Shown: positions 48,957 through 59,980, numbered from the stretch's first letter. The stretch: DNA of 64,000 nt from Pseudisothecium myosuroides (GCA_951799445.1 OX637290.1:5272501-5336500); one strand, 5' to 3'. The notes: generated by a model not told the origin, from the letters alone. A program made the numbers and translations.

Positions 48957-49309
48957 GTGAGTTCGCAACTCTACCATACTCACCTCTCGTTTGAATTTCC
49001 CTTGTGCTGGCAGATTTCCGGTGAATTTGCGAAGTTGGATTCAATTGTACTAAACTTCACTTAAGTCAAGGTTGTCATTGCTGTCAAAAGGAAAAAAGAA
49101 AAGCCGCTGTTCATGTTGGTTTCTTTTGTGTATTGGAATTTCACATCTTCAGTACTTTTCAAAGTCTTGAAACGTGAATCTATATTAGTTGTGTGGGTTT
49201 TCAGAGTTTTTCAGGTAGTGTGATGTTGCAGTTTTGGAGGTTTGAAGTTGCGCCAAATGCAACAGAATTCATTTGATGTTTTGTGCACCTGATAATGTGG
49301 ATGGACGTT

Positions 49310-49740
49310 TTGCTGGTGTGGCACGTTGAGATTGGGAAAGAAGAGCCACATTGAAATTGGCTTTATCAATGTGCACAAAAACATGAAGTATAGCACATTA
49401 GTAGAAGAAGGTGCAAGGTGTAAGGTAGAGTTGGAACAATTAGAATAGTTGCTTAGATGTGAAATTTCAAGGCAATCAAATGGCACAAAGTTTGCTTGTA
49501 TTGAAATTATGTCTAGCAATGACAATGCAAGCGAAGTCGTGGAGAATATCTAGAGGTCAACACTCTCCCTTGCCGCTGCTCTTCATGACTTGGTTTGCAT
49601 GGCCATTTCGTAGTCCATTTTGGGCAATCAGAACCTTGAAGATAGACTGGAAATTACCTAAGTGATATCACAGTGACAGATCAGTATGGAGATCTCGCTT
49701 TGGGTACTGCGGGAGCCAATGTATACAGAGGTGAATTCCT
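49310..49740 (+). pseudogene. Coding-like but multiply stopped stretch
   Basis: One plus-strand frame gives long blocks between stops: HIEIGFINVHKNMKYSTLVE, CKVELEQLE, SSNDNASEVVENI, STLSLAAALHDLVCMAIS, NQNLEDRLEIT. A shifted frame then gives DITVTDQYGDLALGTAGANV before a donor-like GTGAATTCC at about 49730. The pattern suggests decayed exons downstream of 48768-48956, but no family is recognised and chance cannot be ruled out. Confidence 0.2.
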
Positions 49741-50666
49741 TTTGCAATCATACAAAATGGGAGGGTGTAGTTCGGTAATGAAGAAAAACTAGACAACCCC
49801 ATTTTCGATTCAAGTATGAGTTGCCATCGAGATGTTGCCAATTCATTCGGACACCCACTTGCGAATTGAAGGGCAATTAAGTATTGATTGGAGATGAGTT
49901 GCTCTTGAAATAAGAGATTGGATCAGGTCCCTAATGACTTTTGTCTCCTCGGCCTTTATTGACTTATGATCAGAGAACTGTTTGCCTTGGGCCAAAGGGG
50001 AGAGAAAACTTTGCATTAACAGATGTTACATGTGAGGACGTTTGACTAGGACCTTACTATGAGACAGTAGTACACCAACAGAGTCTCGAGTAGTGAAGCT
50101 GCTTGTTCGTGCAAAGATGATCAGAATTCGCTGTAGAAGCTTTGTTTAGGCCTCTTGGTCAGTGACATATTTACTTAAAACTGACTCGGGGGTTGGATGT
50201 AGTTCCAGGACTTGAAGGAACAGAAATGCAACGCCAGCAGCAAGGTGGAGCATCCACGCAATCTCAAATTGTTAAGTTCATCTGATTTATGTCCATCTGA
50301 TTGCTCTCTATCAATTGTATTCTTCTTTTAGTCAGGGTAAAATCCAACAACTAGGGAACTCCCGGAACACCGTTGGCTAGGGCACCTCTGTTGGTGCACA
50401 CAAGTGAGGTTGAGGGACCAAATTCCGGAATTTTGGTCATAAAATCTAATGTAAAATATTTGAAAGTTTTTACTAGCGTAGGAGGTACAAGGTGATGGAC
50501 TTTCACCAAAAAATCTACAAACAACACAGTTGAGTTTATACCTATAACTGACCCTGAGGGCTACCTAAACATGACCCCAAAACAAGAATGTGATTGATCA
50601 ATATATTTGGATTTGGGAACTCAATGAGGTCACAACCTTAATGTCTCTGTGCACCTTCCTTTGCAG

Positions 50667-50731
50667 GGTTGTGGATGCGGATGCTGCTCGCATGGGTATG
50701 TCCGCTCCCTTGACCAAAAAACGACCAGCAT
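50667..50731 (+). CDS. Candidate internal exon, unidentified
   Basis: An acceptor CTTTGCAG ends at 50666 and a donor GTAAGG begins at 50732. The 65 bases between encode VVDADAARMGMSAPLTKKRP in the open frame. The reading phase does not follow directly from the 48768 exon (phase 0), so at least one exon would be needed between them. No family recognised. Confidence 0.25.
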
Positions 50732-50997
50732 GTAAGGAATTCGTTACTTGGTTTCAATCCTTGGGGTAGCTTACTACACTTTTCCTTGCAATTACTGTGG
50801 TTGAGGAATCAGTACTATCCAGCTATAATATACTGTGGGTTTGAAATATCTTCACAAAGATGACGATTTTATCTTTACAGCTTGACAATTCTGAGCTATT
50901 GTGGACGATGTTCCCCTGTTGTGGGTTGCCAAATTGGGTCCCATTGAGGTTTTGAATCTTCCATCTAGGATTTTGCTACTCACTCTCACAATTGCAG

Positions 50998-51074
50998 TGG
51001 ACCGGACTCGCGGAGCGTTTCCGAGACCTCGCATCTCCCACCGAAGAAAGCGGCAGGCGGGCGCCAGCACCTGA
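50998..51074 (+). CDS. Candidate terminal exon, unidentified
   Basis: A good acceptor (CTCACAATTGCAG) precedes 50998. In phase with the 50667 exon the frame reads DRTRGAFPRPRISHRRKRQA and stops at TGA 51072-51074, giving a strongly basic C-terminus. An alternative phase reads WTGLAERFRDLASPTEESGR and stays open slightly longer, so the frame is not settled. GC content is far above that of the flanks. Confidence 0.25.
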
Positions 51075-51205
51075 CGAGATCATCGGTACAGAACCTAAAC
51101 CCTAATTCACCCGCCATAGCTGGACGCATGTCCCAAAGCATGCAGTCCGTAGATCGATCCTCCGTTTTCCAACTGTTGCAGTTCCCGCATTTTGAATGTG
51201 ACACT

Positions 51206-51650
51206 GATAGAATCTACACTCAAACCTCTTTACTGTTATGACCTTCGCTAAAATGGCATCATAGATTAATATCTTGCACAACATTAGTTACGGCATTAGT
51301 TTAGGGTTTAGGGTTGCAGATACAATCTACACTCGAACCTCTTTATTGTTATGATCTTCGCTAGAATGACATCGTAGATTAATATCCTGCACACATTGCT
51401 CTAGGGTTTAGGCCTGCAGATAGAATCTATACTCAAACCTCTTTATTGTTATGACCTTCGCTAGAATGGCATCGTAGATTAACCTCTTGCACACATTGCT
51501 GTAGGGTTTAGGGTTAAAAATAGATGGCATAGTAGATTAATATCCTGCACACATTGCTGTTGGTTTTAGGGTCGCGAATAGATGGCATCGTACATTAATA
51601 TCCTGCACCCATTGGTTCAGGGTTTAGGGTTTTAGGGTCTTAGGGTTGGG
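51206..51650 (+). repeat. Tandem repeat of about 100 bp units with embedded telomere motifs
   Basis: Units start at 51206, 51319 and 51419 (113, 100 and 101 bp), followed by two shortened units at 51520 and 51578. Each full unit has GATAGAATCTACACTCAAAC, CCTCTTTATTGTTATGACCT, then ATGGCATCGTAGATTAATAT, CCTGCACACATTGCT and finally one or more copies of TTTAGGG or TAGGGTT. The shortened units lack the first part. The final unit ends in a run of related TAGGGTTTAGGG text at about 51607-51647. TTTAGGG is the canonical plant telomere repeat, here on the plus strand at an internal position. Confidence 0.85.
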
Positions 51651-52145
51651 AGCCTAGGTGGTCCGAGGAAAGAGGCTTGAGTGTGCGACCGCCTACTTAT
51701 CCCGTTGTTCGATGGCCGCGTTTTGTTTTGTCTGTGGGAAGGTGAAATCCCTTTCTTCTCAGGACACCAGCACGATGGGCGGTGAGCACGGCAATGCCGA
51801 GGGGCTTCTGTTGGCTGTTGACAAATTTCTTTCCATGAAGTAACACTACTCCTACTGCGTCATCCCATGCGGTTCACTAGCAGCACGTCTACTCATGCGT
51901 GGATATGATTCCTGTGCACCTGCCAGACGCAACAACTGGGAGGAGCATCGACGACTGCCCAACGTCGAAGCCTGCGGATCAATGGCATGCTGCGGCGGCG
52001 TCCTTCCAATTGCAAAGACATCGACGGCGGGATTCCTTGTTCTCCTCCTGTTTTCGACGTCTGAAGGTCTACAGCTCCCCTACCTCGTTAGAAACGCCGT
52101 CGCACTTCCCAAGCTTGACCGCAAGCAAACAACAGCTAGTATCAC
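51650..52145 (+). other. GC-richer stretch with coding-like frames, no family
   Basis: The frame at 51658-51843 (starting MVRGKRLECATAYLS) and that at 51899-52180 (containing LPDATTGRSIDDCPTSKPAD and FQLQRHRRRDSLFSSCF) are exon-like in composition. Neither has a recognised domain or clear splice context. They may be decayed parts of the gene candidate to the left. Confidence 0.2.
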
Positions 52146-52385
52146 ACATTTTGGAATGCCTCAGAATTGTTGAACATTAGTTCAAATCTGTGATCAGTTC
52201 TTACTACATCACTGAGATTGACATGTTCATATAAGACCTGAAATTTAAATGGCAATGCAAGGCACCGACAACCCAACCCAGTGCTTGAAGAATGTTCAAT
52301 CTTGTGCACGTTTTGGAATGCCTCAGAATTGTTAGGCATTGGTTTTGTGCAATGAGAATGACAGAACCTATATAAGACATGAAAT

Positions 52386-53171
52386 TTAACCCAAATGAAG
52401 GCCTTTTTTTCATCAAAAAACACTCCAAACTGCCATTTCTAATGCAAAGAGCAAAAAAATTTGCTAATTGCTTTTTCTGCATATTTGACTATGAGATCTT
52501 TGCAATGGACTACTATAAGAATGTGTAGAAGAAATTTCAGCAACTTTCACTAAGGACATTGCAAGATAATTGGACTTAAAAGTGAAGAAAAAGGATTTTG
52601 AGCATGTTTCATGATAAGATTATTTGAGTTTTAAATCTTCTTAACTTCAAATTTTTGCACTAAATATTTTGATTTTAAATTTTTTTGATGTTGAAGACAT
52701 GAATTGAAAGTTTAGGGGAAAAAATCTCAAAAAACATATTTGATTTTCCATTCTTTAAAAAATTGTTAAGTAGAAGTTGGTACAAGATTGAAAGAAAATC
52801 TAAATTTTTAACATCTCTAACTTAAAGATGGAATTGAAGCACACTAATCTCAATGGTATGATTGCCCGCAAAACAAGAAGATCTATAACATTCACATCAC
52901 TAATCCAAATGGAATGAATCAAAGCTTTATATGTAAACGAAAATAGAAAAACAAATAAATAAATGTGTCCGATCTCCTCTGTTTTGAGCTTATCTTGGCA
53001 TAACTTTTGCTCCCAAGCACCAATTGAAGTAAACATTATAATCCCCAAAAGCTAATGTGTTTTTTTACCTTATGAAAATATTTCAAATTTTTTTGTTAAG
53101 AATTGAGGTTATACGAGCCTAACCAAAATCCATTTTGTTCCCCGAGGGGACTTTGGGACTTTAGGAGTTAA
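52386..53171 (+). mobile_element. Family R1 element with TTAA on both borders, 786 bp
   Basis: The left border is TTAA (52386-52389) then a degenerate CCCAAATGAAGGCC. The right border is GGGACTTTGGGACTTTAGGAG then TTAA (53168-53171), the GGGACTTTAGGAG end being typical. R1 blocks include AAAACACTCCAAACTGCCAT, TTGTTAAGTAGAAGTTGGTA, ACACTAATCTCAATGG and CATAACTTTTGCTCCCAAGC. It contains no gene. Confidence 0.75.
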
Positions 53172-53400
53172 CCCTATAACAACACAATAGCCTAAAAGTA
53201 TCCAATGGATGACGAAGAATCCTTCAATGTAGGACAAAACTGCAGATGTTCATCACCTTGGAATTTTGTGTAAAAAGGAGAGATTTTGTGCAAGAGTTTG
53301 ATCACCAATGACTGTTTTTTTGGTTTTCTTAAGCAATGGTTCACACAGTACCAAAAAGGATGAATACTATATGGATTCTCTCAATGGTGGGGTCTTGGCG
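53168..53400 (+). mobile_element. Degenerate member of the 230 bp TTAA MITE family, abutting R1
   Basis: Directly from the shared TTAA it reads CCCTATAACAAC, then GTAGGACAAAACTGCAGATG, TTCATCACCTTGGAATTTTG, CACCAATGACTG, TTCACACAGTACCAAAAAGG. These correspond to GTAGGACAGAAGTGCAACTA, ATTCATCCTCCAAATTTTG and CCACACGGTGAC in the 58110 copy. The right end is lost. Part of it is repeated again at about 53555-53665. Confidence 0.5.
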
Positions 53401-53967
53401 AAATCCAATCCAACCCAACCCAACCCAGCGCTTGAAGAATGTTCAATCTAGCGCATGTTTTGGAATGCCTCAGAATTGTTGAAAATTAGTTCAAATTTGT
53501 GATCAATTCTTACTACATCAGTGAGATTGACATATTCATACTGTATAAGACCTTGGACTTTTGTGTGAAAAGGGGAGATCTTGCACAAGAGTTTGATCTC
53601 CAATGACTCCTTTTTTGGTTTTCTTAAGCAAATGATTCACACAGTACCCAAAAGGATGATTTCCAGAGACCATCCCGGCGTTCCAGGGTTACAGGCAATG
53701 CAAGTCAGCTTGTTACGATTGTCATCTAGCACTGAGATGATAGATACATACGCTCAATTTTCAAACGGAGGTAGTCCAGTCCAGTACATCGACGAGATTT
53801 TGTAACGTATGAGATGAAATCTAACGGCCATGTACTTCATTTTGGAATGCTTCAGAATTGGGAGACATTAGGTTCAGTGACAAGCTGAAACGAATTCTTA
53901 CACCATCAATGAGTGAGATTGCATTATAGATATGAAATCATGAGATCAGTTTGCTCTTGACAGCCGG

Positions 53968-54129
53968 CTGACAACTGAAGTCTGTGCTGGGCAATCGATC
54001 GAGGATGAGCTCGATCTCTTTGTCGGTGATCCTCACACTTGGGTGGCAACTTGGAAGCCCATTGCAGAATTCAAAACGGAAACGCCGTCCTCATGGGCTT
54101 GCCTGTTTGAGAATGAGACAACCGCGTGA
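53968..54129 (+). CDS. Possible exon, unidentified
   Basis: After an acceptor-like CTCTTGACAG (ending 53963) an open frame reads LTTEVCAGQSIEDELDLFVG then DPHTWVATWKPIAEFKTETP and stops at 54127-54129. Composition is exon-like. A following frame near 54186-54340 (FAECEQRYLMTNACPEGG) is also open. No family recognised; could be a remnant of a local gene or retroelement. Confidence 0.2.
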   Translation: MTTEVCAGQSIEDELDLFVGDPHTWVATWKPIAEFKTETPSSWACLFENETTA

Positions 54130-54399
54130 GAGTCTCCTGTCAGGCTTGCTAAAATTGCTCCTCCATTTCCACTTCATTTGGTGTTGATGACTTTATTGGG
54201 TCTGGGCCCAAGCCAGCTACATTTGCTGAGTGTGAGCAGCGTTACCTCATGACTAATGCTTGTCCAGAGGGAGGCACATGCCAATCTCTAATCCAGAGGA
54301 GCCATGAATCACTGCACCGACCCATGCCATACATATAGTTCTTACTTTACTGCATCTTTCTGAAGTAACTGTAAATATTGATATAGTGTAGAATGTCGA

Positions 54400-56820
54400 G
54401 AAATTAGTGTGGGGCAGTCTAATTTCACTATTCAATGTCAGTAGTTAATCATAATTGCTTGTTTTCAATGCATTGGCTATCTTCAAGTTGTCCATGGGAA
54501 TTATTTATTACCTTTAAGGTGTGCTCTGTTTAGGTGCTTTAGAGTTTGTAAGGGTTGTGATTGTCCATAGGAATTGGTAGGCCTATACAAATCCAATGCA
54601 TGAGGTAGAATTTGCTTTGCACACCTGGATGCAATGTGCACCTGCATCTGCAACGTCTAGCTATCTTCAATTCAATCTCACAACAGTGACATAGTTTTTC
54701 AACTAATTGTTGATTCCAAAACATCCCCAGGCTTTGTATGTGTATGCACCACATGTAGTTTGGAAAGATTTGCATCATATAGTGAAATGTAGTTTTATAC
54801 TCATAGATATTGTATACAGAGGGGTACCGAGATATAATAGTATCACAATATAGGACTAAGATGTGAAAATACAAGGCCCAAAAGGCCCATTAGGTGGGCG
54901 ATTAACCCATTTAGCCATGAACTACACAAATCATAATTCCATTATGCAAAGTGGGTTTCAATTTACATAACATTCTTGAAATTCAAAGTTATTCCTCCAT
55001 CCTATCCATGATCTCTAAGTGTAGAATAAAGATGTCTTTTTGACTTCCAAAAGCATTCATCCAGTTTCTTCTAACAATTTGATTGATTCAACATCAACTT
55101 TGTTTCTCTACCATTCTTACAATTCCAAATAAGCCTCATTGAAATAAAAATGAATTATTTTTTCTAATAACAGAATTGAGAATTTTGGTACTTAAAATGT
55201 TTGTCTATGTGTCAATAAATCATATGCTTATCAAGTTTCAAATTGCAATTTTGGTATCTAAAATTCTAGAAGAGTTGCATGTCTATGTGCCAATAAATCA
55301 TATGCCTATCAAGTTTCAAATTAAAGTATATGAATTGTTACCAAAGACAATTTTTATCACATAGTACACTTGTTATCATGCAATACCAAAGTCTTCCTAA
55401 GATTGTGCTCTATTGAATACCCAAGACCTAAATGCCAAATAATTAAGAACTTTTGTCTAATGATATGTATTTTTGCCCTTAGAGAATTATGATCCAAGTG
55501 GCTTAAGAATGATATATACTTCTTTATTATTTTATTTAGTGCATTTCAAACTTTGAGGAGTGAGGTGCATTCTAAAATAAAAGCTTGCAATGTTAAATGA
55601 ATCAAGAAATATACTTTGCAAACTAGGGACAAAAATTGAAGTGTTTAATGTTACATTTGGTTTCCATACCTCCTAGCAAATACCTATACCACCTTATATT
55701 GATTGTTGTCGATTTCACCTTGTTGGAGCAAGCATTAGCCAATCCATTGTTAATCACATGATAATCTCCACTAGGAGTTATCAAAGTATTTTGTCTTGTA
55801 ACCAACCACTCATGAGTTCATCTTGATTCCATTGTCACAACGCATCCTTCAACTAAGGTAGGAGTCCCTACTTGTGTCTTAATTTAAAAGCCACCCTACT
55901 CTTCCACCACTATAACTAAGTAGTATACATTCTAAACTGTTAAATGTCCTCCATTGACACATAGTAGTTACAAAGTAGCACAAATAGTCACATGGCGCAA
56001 ATAGGGGGCTTGTGCCTTACTTGAATTCCAATAGGAATGTCAAGGGTTACACTCACTACACTAAATAGTGAAATTAGGTTGCCTCTCACTAATTTCTCTA
56101 CATTTTATACTCTATAAATGTTTACTGATACTATACAAGGATGTAGTCACTTTCATCAAACCCAAACCATGTGTGGCATGGCTTGGTGCACCAGTGAAGG
56201 CCCAATTCACACAGAGCCACCTACGCATCTACTATGGCAACCTATTTGTTAAAGCAACCTAAGATAGTCAGTTTACTCTAAAGCAACCATGCTCTAAAAA
56301 CGATCATGACACAAAGGTATGTTTTGCCCTTTCTTCAATGAACCAATAATGTACATTTCAAAAAGTGCTTGGTCACTTCTAGTGACCCCTCCGTCTCCAC
56401 TTCAAAAATTCATAACTAACTCCACGAAAGTCTAAAAAATACGAAACGACTTGGGTTCAATGCCAATTCCATTTCTTCTCTTTACAAAAATTTACTGAAA
56501 ATTGTTTCAAAGGAGTTTATAGCTTCCCCTCCAAAGGCAATCAGCTCTTCAATGGTAGCTTCAATGGCAGACTTGTTTACCTTAATTTCACTCTTCTGTT
56601 GTACTTAAGAAAACCCACTCCCACAGACCATTTCTCCCAATGCATGTTGCCTGCTCTCTATGTCAGTCAGTGTCCATTCCTCAAGGTCTGGCCCCCCCCT
56701 AATCCTATCATGCACTGCGAAACTGAATCCATCGATTGAAGTTCACATGGGCATGTCCGCCGTCTGATCCAATAAATCACGACGAATCTCCGACACTTTG
56801 ATAGCTCATGGAAACGGCCG
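54400..56820. other. Gene-free stretch with one tandem duplication
   Basis: At 55190-55325 a unit of about 80 bp occurs twice: GTCTATGTGTCAATAAATCA and GTCTATGTGCCAATAAATCA, both followed by TATGCYTATCAAGTTTCAAA. Elsewhere no exon, RNA gene or element border was supported. Confidence 0.45.
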
Positions 56821-56830
56821 GGGTAAATTA

Positions 56831-56860
56831 ATTCAATTCAATTCAATTCAATTCATTCCT
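56831..56860 (+). repeat. ATTCA pentanucleotide microsatellite
   Basis: Six uninterrupted copies of ATTCA. Confidence 0.9.
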
Positions 56861-57034
56861 CTACGCTGTACAAAAACATTGCACCCGGGCACCAAATAGG
56901 ATAGCCGTCCAACTCAATTAAAACCAAATCTAAAGCCGACCTGCCCCCGTTGAAAGCATGCTTGCTCGCTCGCTTAGGCGATGCAGCTTTCACCAAGGAG
57001 TGAAAAAGTCATAGTTTGATTTGAAAATTCACAA

Positions 57035-57334
57035 GGTGTGTACCCCCCAAAAATGCCGCTTTTGCTACTGTGCCTAGTTACTATTATTAGTGCCTTAGTC
57101 AGATTTTCATTGATTTTCTCAATGGCAAGTGAAAGGAGGTTCTAACATACTAAAGATCGTGACATTTAGATATTGTATGCAAAAGTTACAAAGGATCAAA
57201 GTTTTTTTTTGGGTGGTAGACGTTTTGAAACTGTGTTTCTTCTACCGATAGGTACATATTAATTTTGGAGATGTACCCAAAGTGATGATGATGGCGGTTT
57301 TTTAGGTAGCAGAGCATTTAGGGGGGGGGGGCAC
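57035..57334 (+). mobile_element. Compact family R3 element, 300 bp
   Basis: The left end is GGTGTGTACCCCCCAAAAAT then GCCGCTTTTGCTACTGTGCC. The right end is GATGATGGCGGTTTTTTAGG, then GCATTTAGGG and a G-run ending in CACC. The two are complementary. Inside is the common R3 block (GTGAAAGGAGGTTCTAACAT, GCAAAAGTTACAAAGGATCA, AGGTACATATTAATTTTGGA). This copy shows that the ends found at 3764 and 7291 belong together. A second, partial R3 copy follows at about 57425-57640. Confidence 0.65.
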
Positions 57335-57782
57335 CTTAGACCTTATCGTTGGGATTTGTTCCTCACAAGCTCCATGTGATGCCTTGTCCTCTGCTAGATT
57401 CAAATCACGATTCCAAAAAAATCAAACTAAACCAAAGACCGCGACATGTAGATATTGTATGCAAAAGTTAAAAAAGATCAAAGTTTTTTTCTTTTTTTTG
57501 ATAGAGTTCATCTAGAATCGTTTCTTTTCTTCCACATAGGTACATATTGGTTTTTGGGAGATGTACCCCAAGTGATGATTTTGGGTCAGCACCACATTTG
57601 GAGGTGCCCATGCCACCAGTTACACCTTACCATGGGGATTTGTTCCTCACAGGCTTCACAGGCTCCATGTGAGGCCTTGTCCTCCACTGGATCCAAATTA
57701 GGCGGATTCTGGAAAAGTCGAACTGAACCCAACCCCACAAAAAACAAGAAAAAACAAGAAAAACAAGAAGAAAAAAAAACAC

Positions 57783-58030
57783 TAAGGTAGGAGCGGTCCA
57801 TAAAGTGACCATCTAAGCGCTGAATCTGAATTTCGGGGAGGTAAAACATCTTGAAATATTTTTCAGTACATTTTCCTTGAAAGACAAAGAAGAAATGGCA
57901 TGTGGCCCAAGTTGTTTCATATTTTTTGGAGCTTTGTGGAATTAGTTATGAAATTTTGAAGTTGAAAAGGCGTAGGGCTCTACAAAAGCGACCACCTCCT
58001 AGACTAGAATGTACATCATTTGCACATTTT
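57783..58030 (+). mobile_element. Copy of the 38106-38437 element, right end unclear
   Basis: It begins TAAGGTAGGAGCGG and shares GAATTTCGGGGAGGTAAAAC, ATTTTCCTTGAAAGACAAAG, GAATTAGTTATGAAATTTTG and AGGGCTCTACAAAAGCGACC with the 38 kb element. The inner palindrome and right terminus have decayed. Confidence 0.5.
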
Positions 58031-58109
58031 GGTAAATTGAAGAAAGCAAAATGTACCTCCGTGTCCTGTTCGGTTCAAAATGCCCTATCGGAGTTTGAGC
58101 CCTCCTATC

Positions 58110-58338
58110 TTAACCCTTGAACGACGCGGCGGACGTTTTGCGGCCGATGAATGACAAGAGAATCTCCTGTGTAGGACAGAAGTGCAACTATTCATCCTCC
58201 AAATTTTGTGGGGAAAGGGAAGATAATCTACAGTTGCTTGACTTCCAATGAGTGCTTTTGCATTATTTTAATCCAACAATCCACACGGTGACAAAATAGA
58301 TGATTTCCACGGTTGTAAGCCCGTCGTTTAAGGGTTAA
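58110..58338 (+). mobile_element. 230 bp MITE flanked by TTAA
   Basis: The left border is TTAA (58110-58113) then CCCTTGAACGACG. The right border is CGTCGTTTAAGGG then TTAA (58335-58338), a 13-base inverted repeat with one mismatch. The interior matches 36757-36986 in reverse orientation. This is the best-preserved member in the window. No coding capacity. Confidence 0.85.
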
Positions 58339-58435
58339 ACCCATTTGGGTCCCAATGTGTACTTGTGGTCAACCCCATTTTTTTCCGCTTTCGTTTGCGT
58401 TCGCGATTGATGTTGTCACCCCCGTAAGCAGACAT

Positions 58436-58825
58436 CCTCTGCTGCTGCAGCAGCAGCAGCGCATCCCCAAACAAAAGCCTGGTGGTACGGTTAATGTGTG
58501 CTCACTGCTGCTGCTGCTGCATGGGCACTTCCGCCCAAGCACGGCCCAACTCTGTCTGCTCACATCACTTCATCTCCGCCACGCCAGGAACCACGCCAGG
58601 CGAGGCCAGGCCAGGCCAGGGCGGACGACGGACGGACGGACGACACACGACAGACACACTTCCAGAGAGTCAGAGAGGAAACCAATGGCACTGCCATGCT
58701 GAGAGAGCGAGTTCAATATCTTCTCTCATGACAGACAACGACGAAGGTCCCGAGAAAAATCCGAGAAAAAATCCAGGAAAAATTCGGGGATCCAGCGACG
58801 ATCAGTTTCTGCAATCGGGTGCAGG
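58436..58825 (+). repeat. GC-rich stretch with CTG/CAG trinucleotide runs
   Basis: Runs of CTG and CAG (CTGCTGCTGCAGCAGCAGCA near 58440; CTGCTGCTGCTGCTGC near 58507) and GGAC repeats near 58627 occur in otherwise gene-like GC content. Several short frames overlap here but none has a domain. It may be the leader or promoter of a lost or unannotated gene. Confidence 0.4.
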
Positions 58826-58981
58826 ACAGACCAGATGATGGGGGTGGTGGATGCACTCCAAGCCCGAGATGGCATGCTGAATGGGGAGTGGGTCAGCATG
58901 GGACAGTCAGTGGGGAAGCTTCTTTTTTTAGTTTCATTTTTTTTTTTTTTTTAAATTTGGGGATGCACAACTTGTGACGGC

Positions 58982-59085
58982 AATTAAAGGTATAGGGCCT
59001 ATTTCCGACAATGTTAACCCCGAAAGGACCAAGTAGCAAAGGCCCTTCTTTGAGGCCACAACCGCGCTGCAGCAATTAACCCTTA
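58982..59085 (+). repeat. First copy of a 104 bp local duplication, keeps the empty TTAA site
   Basis: It begins GCAATTAAAGGTATA (58980-58994), continues CTATTTCCGACAATGTTAAC and CCAAGTAGCAAAGGCCC, and ends at GCTGCAG. The second copy is split by the R1 element 59086-59980: GCAATTAA lies at its left edge and TTAAAGGTATA at its right, and the duplication resumes with CTATTTCCAACAATGTTAAC to about 60050. Confidence 0.8.
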
Positions 59086-59980
59086 AATTCCCAAGGCATT
59101 TTCTGGCTCCAAAAGCATTGAAAACTGCCATTTCTGCTGCGATCACTTCTTAAACCAATTTTTTAAAATTTTTTTTACAAAATTAACCGTAGGATCTTGT
59201 ACTTCACTTGTCTCAGATTATGTGGTAAAATTTTCATGAAGTTTGACTGTATGGATTGGAAGATATTAGCATTTGAAGTTGGAAAAAGATTTTTTTTCGA
59301 ACTGTGGTGGCCTGCAATTTCAGATGACTTTGACGGCCATTTGTGGATTTGTTTTGCACTACACACCATAAAGTTAAATTTTTTTATGTTGAACATCTGA
59401 GTTGAAAAAAATTCAGAATGTCAAAACTTAATTTGTACATATCAAAAAATTGCTAAGTAGAAGTAGGTCCAAAGTTGAACAAAACACTGAATTGTTAATA
59501 GCTCTTAGGTGCAATTGAAACACCATAATCCCAATGATGGGACTGTTCTTGCATACAAAATTAACCTTGTCAAGAAAAAAATTTGAAAAAATTTGAAAAT
59601 TGCATTCAATAATGAATTCTATAAGTTGTTTTTTGAAGAAGATGCTTAGATTGCCCAAAAAACAAGATTGTCCATAACTTTCTCAATTTGAGTCCAAATA
59701 GAATGAATCAAAGCTTTGAATGTAGACAAAAACATGATCTTTGAGAAAAAAAATTGAAAATTGAAAATTGAAAGTTTTTTTTTCCTGCCCGCCAAACTGT
59801 TTTTTTGACTTTGGGTGGCATAACTTTTGCTCCCAGGCACCAATTGAAACAAAATATATATATTTAGAAAGCTAATGTGATTTCCTGTCTTCAAAAAAAG
59901 TTTAAAAAAATGAGGTCAAAATTTCAGGTCACACGAACTTACCCCAAACCCCCGAGGGGACTTTAGAGATTTAGGGTTAA
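59086..59980 (+). mobile_element. Family R1 element with demonstrable TTAA target duplication, 895 bp
   Basis: The left border is TTAA (59086-59089) then CCCTTAAATTCCCAAGG. The right border is GGGGACTTTAGAGATTTAGGG then TTAA (59977-59980). Internal R1 blocks include AAAAGCATTGAAAACTGCCA, AACCGTAGGATCTTGTA, TTGCTAAGTAGAAGTAGG and CATAACTTTTGCTCCCAGGC. The unoccupied version of the site is present 100 bases to the left (GCAATTAAAGGTATA). No transposase or other gene is encoded. Confidence 0.85.

Larger units (their letters stand above)
52146..53945 (+). repeat. Four dispersed copies of a 100 bp repeat
   Basis: The text TTTTGGAATGCCTCAGAATT, a TTAGTTCAAATCTGTGATCA-type middle, and TGAGATTGACATRTTCATA occurs at about 52148-52240, 52312-52385, 53455-53550 and 53852-53945. 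Two copies are preceded by CAACCCAACCCA and GCTTGAAGAATGTTCAATCT. The second and third are separated by an R1 element (52386-53171), so local duplication and insertion are interleaved. Confidence 0.65.

Noticed and set aside
51300..51650. Could this be a true chromosome end?
   Set aside because: Only scattered TTTAGGG copies within 100 bp units, with ordinary sequence and repeats continuing for 12 kb on the right.
51206..51650. Could the regular units be a CRISPR array?
   Set aside because: The units are repeated along their whole length with no unique spacers, and the context is a plant nuclear genome.
58369..58838. Overlapping frames in the CTG/CAG-rich stretch
   Set aside because: All frames are open because of trinucleotide repeats and GC content; none has a start context, domain or splice pattern that singles it out.
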